Origin: Desulfovibrionaceae bacterium UBA3823
GTDB lineage: Bacteria; Desulfobacterota; Desulfovibrionia; Desulfovibrionales; Desulfovibrionaceae
NCBI GenBank assembly: GCA_002369295.1
Contig: DFDR01000028.1
Location: forward strand, 1 to 5,157
Reading direction: 5' to 3'
Length of the DNA: 5,157 nt
Position 1 is the first letter of the stretch. Each line of letters opens with the position of its first letter. The notes under the pieces were generated by a model. The model saw only the letters and a list, made by a program, of their open reading frames with translations, had not been told where the DNA came from and made no database searches. The translations under genes and the position numbers were made by a program. Positions 1 through 4,253 of the stretch are shown here, in pieces.

Positions 1-848
1 CCCTGACGGAAGCAGGGTACGTGGGCGAAGACGTGGAAAACATTTTGCTGCGGCTGATCCAGGCGGCGGATTTTGACGTGGAGAAGGCCCAACGGGGCAT
101 CATCTACATCGACGAGATCGACAAGATTGCCCGCAAGTCCGAGAGCACGTCCATCACCCGGGACGTGTCCGGCGAGGGCGTCCAGCAGGCCCTGCTCAAA
201 ATCGTCGAGGGCACCCAGGCCAACATCCCGCCCAAGGGCGGCCGCAAGCACCCCCAGCAGGAATTCATCCGCATGAACACGGAGAACATCCTCTTCATCG
301 TGGGCGGCGCCTTCATCGGCCTGGACAAGGTCATCGAGGCGCGCATGGCGGGCTCGGCCATGGGCTTCGGCGCCAACGTGCAAACGAAGAAGGACAGGCC
401 CCTTGCGGAGCTGCTGGACAAGATCCAGCCCCAGGACCTCGTCAAGTTCGGCCTCATCCCCGAGTTCGTCGGCCGCATCCCGATTCTTACCCACGTGGAC
501 GACTTGAGCGAGGAGAATCTGGTCCGCATTCTCGTCGAGCCCAAGAACGCGCTCGTCAAGCAGTACCAGAAGCTGCTCGAGCTCGACGGCGTGCGCCTGA
601 GCTTCACGCCCAACGCCCTCAAGGCCATCGCCCACGAGGCCGTTGAGCGCAAGACCGGCGCCAGGGGCCTGCGCAACGTCATGGAGCAGATCATGCTCGA
701 CATCATGTACCGCATCCCGTCCCTGCCCGGCGTCAAGGAATGCCTGGTCAACCAGGCCGTGATAAAGGACCGCGCCGAGCCTGTCCTGCTCTACGAGGAC
801 AGCAAGGAAGGCCAGCCCGCGCCCGCCGAGCCCGCCAAGGCGGAATAG
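1..848 (+). CDS. clpX: ATP-dependent Clp protease ATP-binding subunit ClpX, C-terminal part (5' end outside window)
   Basis: AAA+ unfoldase that recognises tagged proteins, unfolds them with ATP and threads them into the ClpP peptidase in the cytosol. Codons run in frame from position 3; 281 residues are present and the stop is TAG at 846-848. Visible in order: the substrate-gripping pore loop GYVG (15-26), Walker B IDEID (108-122), the RKH loop in [10 protein letters not shown] (RKH at 243-251), a sensor-1 region [11 protein letters not shown], the ClpP-docking loop as MGF (360-368) where E. coli has IGF, the arginine finger in IPEFVGRIP (Arg codon 474-476), and sensor 2 in KTGARGLRN (Arg codon 663-665). 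By comparison with E. coli ClpX (424 aa), about 150 residues are missing: the zinc-binding domain and Walker A. The GTG at 21 is an internal valine, not a start. The acidic, alanine- and proline-rich tail is ordinary. No lon gene follows, although lon is the usual next gene in Desulfovibrio. Identification is essentially certain. Confidence 0.97.
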   Translation, partial: LTEAGYVGEDVENILLRLIQAADFDVEKAQRGIIYIDEIDKIARKSESTSITRDVSGEGVQQALLKIVEGTQANIPPKGGRKHPQQEFIRMNTENILFIVGGAFIGLDKVIEARMAGSAMGFGANVQTKKDRPLAELLDKIQPQDLVKFGLIPEFVGRIPILTHVDDLSEENLVRILVEPKNALVKQYQKLLELDGVRLSFTPNALKAIAHEAVERKTGARGLRNVMEQIMLDIMYRIPSLPGVKECLVNQAVIKDRAEPVLLYEDSKEGQPAPAEPAKAE

Positions 849-858
849 CGGAATAGCG
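840..858. repeat. Tandem octamer duplication over the clpX stop codon
   Basis: The 8-base unit GCGGAATA occurs at 840-847 and 848-855 and is followed by GCG. The first copy supplies the last codons and the TAG stop of clpX. Because eight is not a multiple of three, the second copy lies in another frame after the stop. It looks like a small slippage duplication with no effect on the protein. Confidence 0.75.
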
Positions 859-892
859 CAAGGGCGCCCTCTCCGAGCGCAGGAAAGCGCAC

Positions 893-927
893 AGGCCGCC
901 TGGAGCCCCGAGGCATCCAGGCGGCCT
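893..927 (+). terminator. Probable clpX transcription terminator (stem-loop)
   Basis: A perfect 12-bp inverted repeat, AGGCCGCCTGGA (893-904) with TCCAGGCGGCCT (916-927), lies 44 bases after the clpX stop. The loop can pair three more bases (GCC 905-907 with GGC 912-914) around CCGA, leaving one bulged A. The downstream sequence TTGCTGATCTTT is only moderately T-rich, so classical intrinsic termination is likely but not textbook. The stem is symmetric and could also stop transcripts arriving from rimM on the other strand. Confidence 0.65.
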
Positions 928-942
928 TGCTGATCTTTCGGC

Positions 943-1042
943 TGCCAGGCATGGATTTGTCAGACATGGTCTGCCGGACCTGGATTTGCCAGGCATGGAA
1001 GATCTGCCAGAATCTGCCAAGGGGCAGTCTGCCAAGGGGCAG
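943..1042. repeat. Cluster of degenerate direct repeats built on CTGCC / TGCCAGGCATGGA
   Basis: TGCCAGGCATGGA occurs exactly at 943-955 and 987-999. The wider 20-base segments 950-969 and 979-998 match with three differences at a 29-base offset. ATCTGCCA occurs at 1002-1009 and 1012-1019. TCTGCCAAGGGGCAG is a perfect 15-bp tandem pair (1013-1027 and 1028-1042), and each copy is itself a small hairpin (CTGCC-AAGG-GGCAG). There is no regular spacer-repeat structure, so this is not a CRISPR array. Function unknown. Confidence 0.75.
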
Positions 1043-1075
1043 GGCGAGGCTTCGCCGAGCAAGGCTGGCCTGCGG

Positions 1076-1093
1076 CCGCATGCCGGCATGCGG
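1076..1093. repeat. Perfect 18-bp palindrome
   Basis: CCGCATGCCGGCATGCGG reads the same on both strands. It overlaps a second palindrome, TGCGGCCGCA (1071-1080). It could extrude as a hairpin, bind a dimeric protein, or be a remnant of an inverted repeat in the patchwork junction. No T-tract follows, so it is not obviously a terminator. Confidence 0.7.
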
Positions 1094-1206
1094 GGCTCTG
1101 CGAGGGCGCCAGGGTGCCAGTGCGTCAGAGCGCGATGGTGAAATGGCGCGATGGCGCGAGAAGGTGCCTGGGGGAGGGCGACTGCCCCAGATCTGCCGCG
1201 CCGGCA

Positions 1207-1231
1207 AGGCTTGGGGGGGGCGCGCAAGCCT
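1207..1231 (-). terminator. Weak candidate terminator of the ffh-rimM operon
   Basis: Seven bases after the rimM stop on the minus strand, a 7-bp stem (CAAGCCT at 1225-1231 with AGGCTTG at 1207-1213) encloses an 11-base loop containing a run of C (G8 on the plus strand). It sits where an operon terminator is expected. There is no U-tract after it and the stem is short, so confidence is low. The larger 893-927 stem-loop may be the real barrier. Confidence 0.3.
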
Positions 1232-1238
1232 CGCCCGG

Positions 1239-1754
1239 CTAGAGCTTCGTCCGGCAGGTGTCAAGCAGGCCTGCCGGCGGATCGATGACGATGGTCTCGC
1301 CGAATGAGACGATGAACTCGGGTCTGGCAGGGAAGAGGTACTCGTATTCGCCGCTCCGAATGGCCCAGAGCATCTGGCCGGCCGGCGTCTCGATGTGGTC
1401 GAAGACGCCGACGGCCGAGCCGTCGGGAAGCACGACCTCGAGTCCCAGGAGGTCGGCTATGTAGGCTTCGTTCTCGCCGGCTTCGGGGAGGGCGCTTCTG
1501 GCCATCCACAGCGTTGCGCCAGCAAGCTCCTCGGCCGCGGTGCGGTCCGGGACTTCCTTGAAGGCAACGAGCCACATGCCCTTGTGGGGGCGCCGCTTCA
1601 CGCAGGTGACGGGAGAGCGCTGGCCTCCGCGGCGCTCGAGCAGGATCTCGCCGTCTAAAAGCGAAGGGGAGTCTGCGTACAGATTGAGGCAGATCTCCCC
1701 TTTGATTCCGTGGGGGCGCGTGAGCGCCCCCAGACAAATCCAGTCTTCAGGCAC
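1239..1754 (-). CDS. rimM: Ribosome maturation factor RimM
   Basis: RimM binds ribosomal protein S19 and the 30S head and helps late assembly of the small ribosomal subunit. The protein is 171 residues, usual for the family. The N-terminal beta-barrel domain begins with the hallmark stretch LGALTRPHGIKGE (8-20) followed by LYADSPSLLDG. The C-terminal PRC-barrel domain begins near residue 97 with AYIADLLGLEVV and ends with IDPPAGLLD, the typical family ending. The open frame extends upstream to 2084, but that extension is Arg/Pro/Gly-rich overlap with khpA and rpsP. I chose the GTG at 1752-1754 because it places the family N-terminus correctly and has an AGGA nine bases upstream. It starts five bases after the khpA stop, so the two are probably translationally coupled. 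It is the last gene of the operon here; trmD and rplS, which often follow, are absent. Confidence 0.93.
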   Translation of the reverse strand: MPEDWICLGALTRPHGIKGEICLNLYADSPSLLDGEILLERRGGQRSPVTCVKRRPHKGMWLVAFKEVPDRTAAEELAGATLWMARSALPEAGENEAYIADLLGLEVVLPDGSAVGVFDHIETPAGQMLWAIRSGEYEYLFPARPEFIVSFGETIVIDPPAGLLDTCRTKL

Positions 1755-1759
1755 GCCGG

Positions 1760-1993
1760 CTATTCCTGTATTTCCAGCACGACGCGCCGCTCCTGCCTGG
1801 CAGAGGCGGCGTTGACCAGCGTGCGCAGGGCGCGGGCCGTGCGGCCCTGCCTGCCGATGATTTTTCCCAGGTCTTCCTTGGCCACCGAAAGCTTCAGGAC
1901 GGTCCCCTCGGAACCGCCTCCGGCTTCCTCGACGCCCACGGCTTCCGGATGGTCCACAAGCGAGCGGGCGATGTAGAGAAGGAGCTCCTTCAT
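1760..1993 (-). CDS. khpA: KH-domain RNA-binding protein KhpA (YlqC family)
   Basis: Small cytosolic RNA-binding protein of 77 residues, the usual size of the family. It starts with the family signature MKELLLYIARSLVDHPEAV, followed by a short Gly-rich turn (25-30), a beta strand TVLKLSVA and the KH core DLGKIIGRQGRTARALRTLV. The nucleic-acid-gripping GxxG loop is GRQG (47-50). In Firmicutes, KhpA pairs with KhpB to bind many RNAs and affects cell division and sRNA function; its role in Desulfovibrio-like bacteria is little known. It lies 12 bases after rpsP and 5 bases before rimM. No clear Shine-Dalgarno precedes the ATG, and the purine-rich AAGGAG lies just inside the coding region. Translation therefore probably depends on ribosomes finishing rpsP. 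The position between rpsP and rimM is conserved in several phyla and supports a link to translation. Confidence 0.93.
   Translation of the reverse strand: MKELLLYIARSLVDHPEAVGVEEAGGGSEGTVLKLSVAKEDLGKIIGRQGRTARALRTLVNAASARQERRVVLEIQE
1764..1767 (-). promoter_or_regulatory. rimM ribosome binding site supporting the GTG start
   Basis: AGGA on the minus strand lies nine bases before the GTG at 1754. It is inside the final codons of khpA and just upstream of the khpA stop. This decides the start among the candidates in the long open frame and implies coupling to khpA translation. Confidence 0.6.
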
Positions 1994-2005
1994 GGAGTGG
2001 ACAGC

Positions 2006-2257
2006 CTAGGCTTCGGCCTTGGGCATGTGGTCCTTGAGGATGGAGCGGACGGTCTCGGTGGGCTGGGCGCCCTTGGCGAGCCACTGCTGAATCTTCTCGG
2101 CGTCGAGCTTCACCTCGGCCGGCTTGACCATGGGGTTGTAGTAGCCGAGGAATTCCAGCGGCCTGGAATCGCGGGCGTTTTCAATGTTGGTGGCAACGAT
2201 GCGGTAGAAGGGGTGCTTTTTGCTCCCCAGGCGGGTCAGTTTAAGCTTCACAGCCAT
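2006..2257 (-). CDS. rpsP: 30S ribosomal protein S16
   Basis: Primary structural protein of the small ribosomal subunit that binds 16S rRNA and helps fold its 5' and central domains. It has 83 residues, within the usual 78-90. Family landmarks are [20 protein letters not shown] at the N-terminus, [16 protein letters not shown] (27-42) and [15 protein letters not shown] (56-70). The open frame reaches 2317, adding 20 residues. I chose the ATG at 2255-2257 because S16 proteins begin at MAVK and because GGGAG (minus strand, 2266-2270) lies eight bases upstream. It is 72 bases downstream of ffh, and that gap holds a predicted promoter, so it may be expressed more strongly than ffh, as suits a stoichiometric ribosomal protein. 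Confidence 0.97.
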   Translation of the reverse strand: MAVKLKLTRLGSKKHPFYRIVATNIENARDSRPLEFLGYYNPMVKPAEVKLDAEKIQQWLAKGAQPTETVRSILKDHMPKAEA

Positions 2258-2265
2258 GGATATAT

Positions 2266-2270
2266 CTCCC
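2266..2270 (-). promoter_or_regulatory. rpsP ribosome binding site
   Basis: GGGAG on the minus strand, eight bases before the ATG at 2257. It fixes the start of S16 at MAVK rather than the longer open frame beginning at 2317. Confidence 0.75.
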
Positions 2271-2288
2271 TTAAAAAGTTGGTTGACC

Positions 2289-2317
2289 AGTATACGATGC
2301 ACGAAGGGAAAGTTCAA
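2289..2317 (-). promoter_or_regulatory. Predicted internal sigma-70 promoter for rpsP-khpA-rimM
   Basis: In the ffh-rpsP gap the minus strand reads TTGAAC (2317-2312), a 17-base spacer, then TATACT (2294-2289). The -10 matches the consensus at five of six positions and the -35 at four of six, with ideal spacing. A start near 2282 would give a leader of about 25 bases before the rpsP ATG. The gap is clearly AT-richer than the surrounding genes and no hairpin separates ffh from it, so both internal initiation and read-through from ffh are possible. Confidence 0.55.
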
Positions 2318-2329
2318 GGAGAGAGCCGC

Positions 2330-3877
2330 CTAGCGGTGGCGGTTCTTCTTGGCTTCCTTCCGCTTTTTCTTCTTTGCCTTCTGGGCTTCCCGGCTCTTGG
2401 CGGAGGATCCGCCCTTGGGCAGGGGCATGGGGGGCATGCCGCCCGGCATGCCGCCGGGCATTCCAGGCATTCCCGGCATTCCCGGCATGCCGCCGGGCAT
2501 GCCGAGGCCGGGCTTCGTGCCTGGCGGCGTGTAGCCGCGGGGCATGTTGGGAAGGCTCGGCGCCTTGAGCTTGCCGCCGCCCATGAGGCCCTTCATCATC
2601 TTGCGCATCTGCTCGAACTGGCGGACCAGCATGTTCACCTGCTGAACCGTCACGCCCGCGCCCTTGGCGATGCGCTCCCTGCGGCTCCCGTTGAGCAGGT
2701 CGGGATTGTGCCGCTCCTTGGCGGTCATGGAATTGATGATGGCCTCGGTCTTGGCGAGCTCCTTTTCGGGAACGGCGCCGCTGGCCTGGGCCAGCTTCTC
2801 CCGGATGCCGCCCAGGCCGGGGATCAGCTTGAGAATGCTGTCGATGCTGCCGAGCTTCTTGACGCTGCGCAGCTGCTTGCGGAAGTCCTCGAAGTCGAAG
2901 GTGGCCTGCTTCATCTTGCGGGCCAGCTCCTCGGCCTCCTCCTGCTTGATGGTCTCCTGGGCCTTCTCCACGAGGGTCAGGATGTCTCCCATGCCGAGGA
3001 TGCGGCCGGCGATGCGGTCGGGATGGAAGACCTCGAGCTCCGAGAGCTTCTCGCCCATGCCGACGAACTTGACGGAAGCGCCGGTGACGGACTTGATCGA
3101 AAGGGCCGCGCCGCCTCTGGCGTCGCCGTCCATCTTGGTGAGCACTACGCCCGTGATGCCGAGCTTGGCGTTGAAGGTCTCGGCCACGTTGACCGCGTCC
3201 TGTCCCGTCATGGCGTCGGCAACGAAGAGTATTTCCTGGGGATGCACGGCCGCCTTGATGTCGGCCAGCTCCTGCATGAGCACTTCGTCCACGTGCAGGC
3301 GGCCTGCGGTGTCGAGGATGACGACCGTGGCGTTTTCCTGCCTGGCCCGCTCCACGGCCTGCTTCGCGATCTCCACGGGGTTCATGTCCACCGTGGAGGG
3401 GAAGAAGGGCATGGCGAGCTCCTTGGCGAGCACGACAAGCTGGTCGATGGCGGCCGGCCTGTAGACGTCGGCAGGCACCAGGTAGGGGCGCATCTTCTGG
3501 CGGCGCAGGTAGTTGGCTATCTTGGCCGCCGAGGTGGTCTTGCCCGAGCCCTGCAGGCCAGCCATCATGATCACCGCCGGCTGGCGGCCCTGCAGGTCGA
3601 GGGCGCAGGTCTCGCCGCCCAGCAGCTTGATCAGCTCCTGGTTGACGATGCTGACGACCTCCTGGGCCGGCGAGACGCCCTTGGTGACTTCGCGGCCGAG
3701 GCACTGCTCGCGCACCGTCTTGACGAAGTCGCCGACGACCTTGAAGTTGACGTCGGCCTCCAGCAGCGCCAGCCTGACCTCGCGCAGGCCGGCCTTGACG
3801 TTCTCTTCGTCGAGCGTCTTGGCGCCGCGGAAGGACTTGAAGACGCTGGAGAGCCTGTCAGAGAGACTTTCGAACAT
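2330..3877 (-). CDS. ffh: Signal recognition particle protein Ffh (SRP54 homologue)
   Basis: GTPase that, with SRP RNA, binds signal sequences on nascent chains and delivers ribosomes to the receptor FtsY at the membrane. It has 515 residues, longer than E. coli Ffh (about 453). The N-domain starts MFESLSDRLS and contains LREVRLALLEADVN (31-44). The G-domain shows GLQGSGKTT (107-115), DTAGR (189-193), TKMDGDARGG (247-256) and GMGEKLSELEVFHPDR (273-288). The Met-rich M-domain runs from about 300 to 435, with IPGLGG (352-357) and the SRP-RNA-binding helix region SRRERIAKGAGVTVQQVN (398-415). The extra length is a C-terminal tail: a Met-Pro-Gly repeat (460-485), then a very basic end with AKKKKRKEAKKNRHR. 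The start ATG at 3877 has AAGGA six bases upstream. It heads the operon with rpsP, khpA and rimM. No SRP RNA gene is visible here. Confidence 0.98.
   Translation of the reverse strand: MFESLSDRLSSVFKSFRGAKTLDEENVKAGLREVRLALLEADVNFKVVGDFVKTVREQCLGREVTKGVSPAQEVVSIVNQELIKLLGGETCALDLQGRQPAVIMMAGLQGSGKTTSAAKIANYLRRQKMRPYLVPADVYRPAAIDQLVVLAKELAMPFFPSTVDMNPVEIAKQAVERARQENATVVILDTAGRLHVDEVLMQELADIKAAVHPQEILFVADAMTGQDAVNVAETFNAKLGITGVVLTKMDGDARGGAALSIKSVTGASVKFVGMGEKLSELEVFHPDRIAGRILGMGDILTLVEKAQETIKQEEAEELARKMKQATFDFEDFRKQLRSVKKLGSIDSILKLIPGLGGIREKLAQASGAVPEKELAKTEAIINSMTAKERHNPDLLNGSRRERIAKGAGVTVQQVNMLVRQFEQMRKMMKGLMGGGKLKAPSLPNMPRGYTPPGTKPGLGMPGGMPGMPGMPGMPGGMPGGMPPMPLPKGGSSAKSREAQKAKKKKRKEAKKNRHR
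2423..2500 (-). repeat. Coding repeat for the Met-Pro-Gly tail of Ffh
   Basis: Residues 460-485 of Ffh are a run of MPG and MPGG units with eight methionines in 26 residues, ending MPPMP. At DNA level this is a set of near-identical 9- and 12-base units containing GGCATGCC or GGCATTCC. All changes keep the frame. Such tracts easily gain or lose units. In the protein the stretch would be flexible and may add to the methionine-rich surface of the M-domain. Confidence 0.85.
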
Positions 3878-3883
3878 GTGGCA

Positions 3884-3888
3884 TCCTT
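3884..3888 (-). promoter_or_regulatory. ffh ribosome binding site
   Basis: AAGGA on the minus strand, six bases before the ATG at 3877. It supports the start at MFESLSDRLS, which matches the conserved Ffh N-terminus. Confidence 0.75.
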
Positions 3889-3960
3889 GGCCCGCCGCGG
3901 GGAAAGCGCGGCAGTCGGGGGGCGTTCGGGGTGGCGCGCCGCCTTCCGCCCCTGTCTGGC

Positions 3961-4014
3961 CAGCCTGGAGCCGGCCTGCAGGCAGCCTGGAGCCGGTCTG
4001 CAGGCAGCCTAGGG
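3961..4014. repeat. Tandem 22-bp repeat, 2.4 copies, in the ffh upstream region
   Basis: Two 22-base units (3961-3982 and 3983-4004), beginning CAGCCTGGAGCCGG and ending CTGCAGG, differ at one base (C3975 versus T3997). A third, degenerate partial copy follows (4005-4014). The internal word GCCTGGAGCC also occurs in the stem-loop behind clpX (898-907). The unit is not a multiple of three and the region has no gene, so it is non-coding. Function unknown. Confidence 0.85.
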
Positions 4015-4050
4015 CAGGGCTGCTGGCCTTGCGCGGGGCACGGCGACGCG

Positions 4051-4068
4051 AGGCCCCTGGCGGGGCCT
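4051..4068. repeat. Perfect GC hairpin at the start of the ffh leader
   Basis: AGGCCCC (4051-4057) and GGGGCCT (4062-4068) form a 7-bp perfect stem with a four-base loop. On the minus strand it would begin within about ten bases of the predicted ffh transcription start. A 5'-terminal hairpin of this kind could protect the transcript from decay. Neither strand has a T-tract directly after it, so it does not look like a terminator. Confidence 0.6.
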
Positions 4069-4082
4069 GTAAAGCAAGCTTT

Positions 4083-4109
4083 CTTATATGTTTGGCCGCA
4101 TGCCGTCAA
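4083..4109 (-). promoter_or_regulatory. Predicted sigma-70 promoter of the ffh operon
   Basis: The minus strand reads TTGACG (4109-4104), then 15 bases, then TATAAG (4088-4083). The -35 matches at five of six positions and the -10 at five of six, but the spacing is shorter than the usual 17. With 17-base spacing the -10 would be TAAGAA. The local AT-rich patch in an otherwise very GC-rich region supports a promoter here. Confidence 0.5.
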
Positions 4110-4152
4110 GACCGCGGAAAGCTCGCGAAAGCGCTCCCAAGGCTTGGCCAGA

Positions 4153-4168
4153 GCCCCTCGGCGGGGGC
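4153..4168 (+). terminator. Possible short hairpin with T-tract upstream of the guaB promoter
   Basis: GCCCC (4153-4157) pairs with GGGGC (4164-4168), extendable by a T-G pair around a CGGC loop, and is followed by GTTTT. On the plus strand this resembles a minimal intrinsic terminator. No plus-strand gene lies upstream within 3 kb, so it could only shield guaB from stray or antisense transcription. It may also be chance in GC-rich sequence. Confidence 0.3.
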
Positions 4169-4174
4169 GTTTTG

Positions 4175-4187
4175 CTGTTGACAACAG
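4175..4187. promoter_or_regulatory. Candidate operator: 13-bp palindrome overlapping the guaB -35 box
   Basis: CTGTTG-A-CAACAG is a perfect six-one-six inverted repeat that completely contains the -35 hexamer TTGACA (4178-4183). A dimeric repressor bound here would block RNA polymerase. It does not resemble the E. coli PurR box. The regulator, if any, is unknown. Confidence 0.4.
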
Positions 4188-4204
4188 GTCCGGCGCAATA
4201 TACA
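4178..4204 (+). promoter_or_regulatory. Predicted sigma-70 promoter of guaB
   Basis: A consensus -35 TTGACA (4178-4183) is followed after 15 bases by TATACA (4199-4204), or after 17 bases by TACAAA (4201-4206). The start point would be near 4211-4213, leaving an AT-rich leader of about 40 bases with T6 (4216-4221) and A6 (4235-4240) runs. This is the most AT-rich patch in the window apart from the ffh-rpsP gap. Confidence 0.65.
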
Positions 4205-4243
4205 AACGGCCCAACTTTTTTCAACAATTTCAGCAAAAAACGC

Positions 4244-4247
4244 GAGG
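4244..4247 (+). promoter_or_regulatory. guaB ribosome binding site
   Basis: GAGG lies six bases before the ATG at 4254 and supports that start, which also gives the expected IMP dehydrogenase N-terminus. Confidence 0.6.
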
Positions 4248-4253
4248 CTGTCC

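Larger units (their letters stand above)
849..1238. other. Convergent non-coding junction between clpX and rimM
   Basis: No convincing gene lies in these 390 bases: the open frames on both strands are low-complexity Arg/Pro/Ala/Gly translations without family features or good ribosome binding sites. The stretch holds a palindrome AGGGCGCCCT (861-870), a strong stem-loop (893-927), a block of degenerate direct repeats rich in CTGCC and its complement (943-1042), an 18-bp palindrome (1076-1093), a tandem ATGGCGCG (1143-1150 and 1151-1158), a run of eight G (1213-1220) and a hairpin close to the rimM stop. Both flanking genes end here, so transcription from both sides must stop within it. Confidence 0.8.
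3878..4082 (-). other. Long GC-rich leader upstream of ffh
   Basis: If transcription starts near 4076, as the predicted promoter suggests, ffh has an untranslated leader of roughly 200 bases. This is unusual for a housekeeping gene. It holds a perfect hairpin at its very start (4051-4068), a tandem 22-bp repeat (3961-4014), a G6 run (3917-3922) and the ribosome binding site. I recognise no known riboswitch, and no SRP RNA signature such as the GGAAGGAAGCAGC-type core. Open frames across it on both strands lack gene-like features. Confidence 0.5.

Noticed and set aside
943..1042. CRISPR-like array
   Set aside because: The repeats are short, degenerate, nested and unevenly spaced with no unique spacers of constant length.
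927..1307. 126-codon plus-strand open frame in the clpX/rimM gap
   Set aside because: It runs through the repeat cluster and into rimM antisense, has no ribosome binding site, and its composition is not gene-like.
1755..2084. N-terminal extension of rimM in the open frame up to 2084
   Set aside because: It overlaps all of khpA and part of rpsP, is low-complexity Arg/Pro/Gly, and the RimM family N-terminus begins right at the GTG at 1754.
2258..2317. 20-residue N-terminal extension of S16 (start at 2317)
   Set aside because: S16 proteins start at MAVK-like sequence, a good ribosome binding site precedes 2257, and the extension overlaps a predicted promoter.
2271..3704. 477-codon minus-strand open frame overlapping ffh in another frame
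   Set aside because: The Arg/Pro/Gly/His-rich translation has no domains and the overlapping frame is unmistakably Ffh.
1949..4012. 687-codon plus-strand open frame antisense to rpsP and ffh
   Set aside because: It is the mirror of strongly conserved genes. Its His/Leu/Gly/Ala-rich translation has no family features, and long antisense frames are expected in GC-rich coding DNA.
4137..4147. CCAAG-G-CTTGG palindrome upstream of guaB as an operator
   Set aside because: It is short, GC-rich and away from either predicted core promoter. Similar AAGGCTTG words occur elsewhere in the window, so chance is likely.
3878..4253. SRP RNA, tRNA or riboswitch gene near ffh
   Set aside because: I looked for the conserved SRP RNA core, tRNA T-loop and known riboswitch cores on both strands and saw none.
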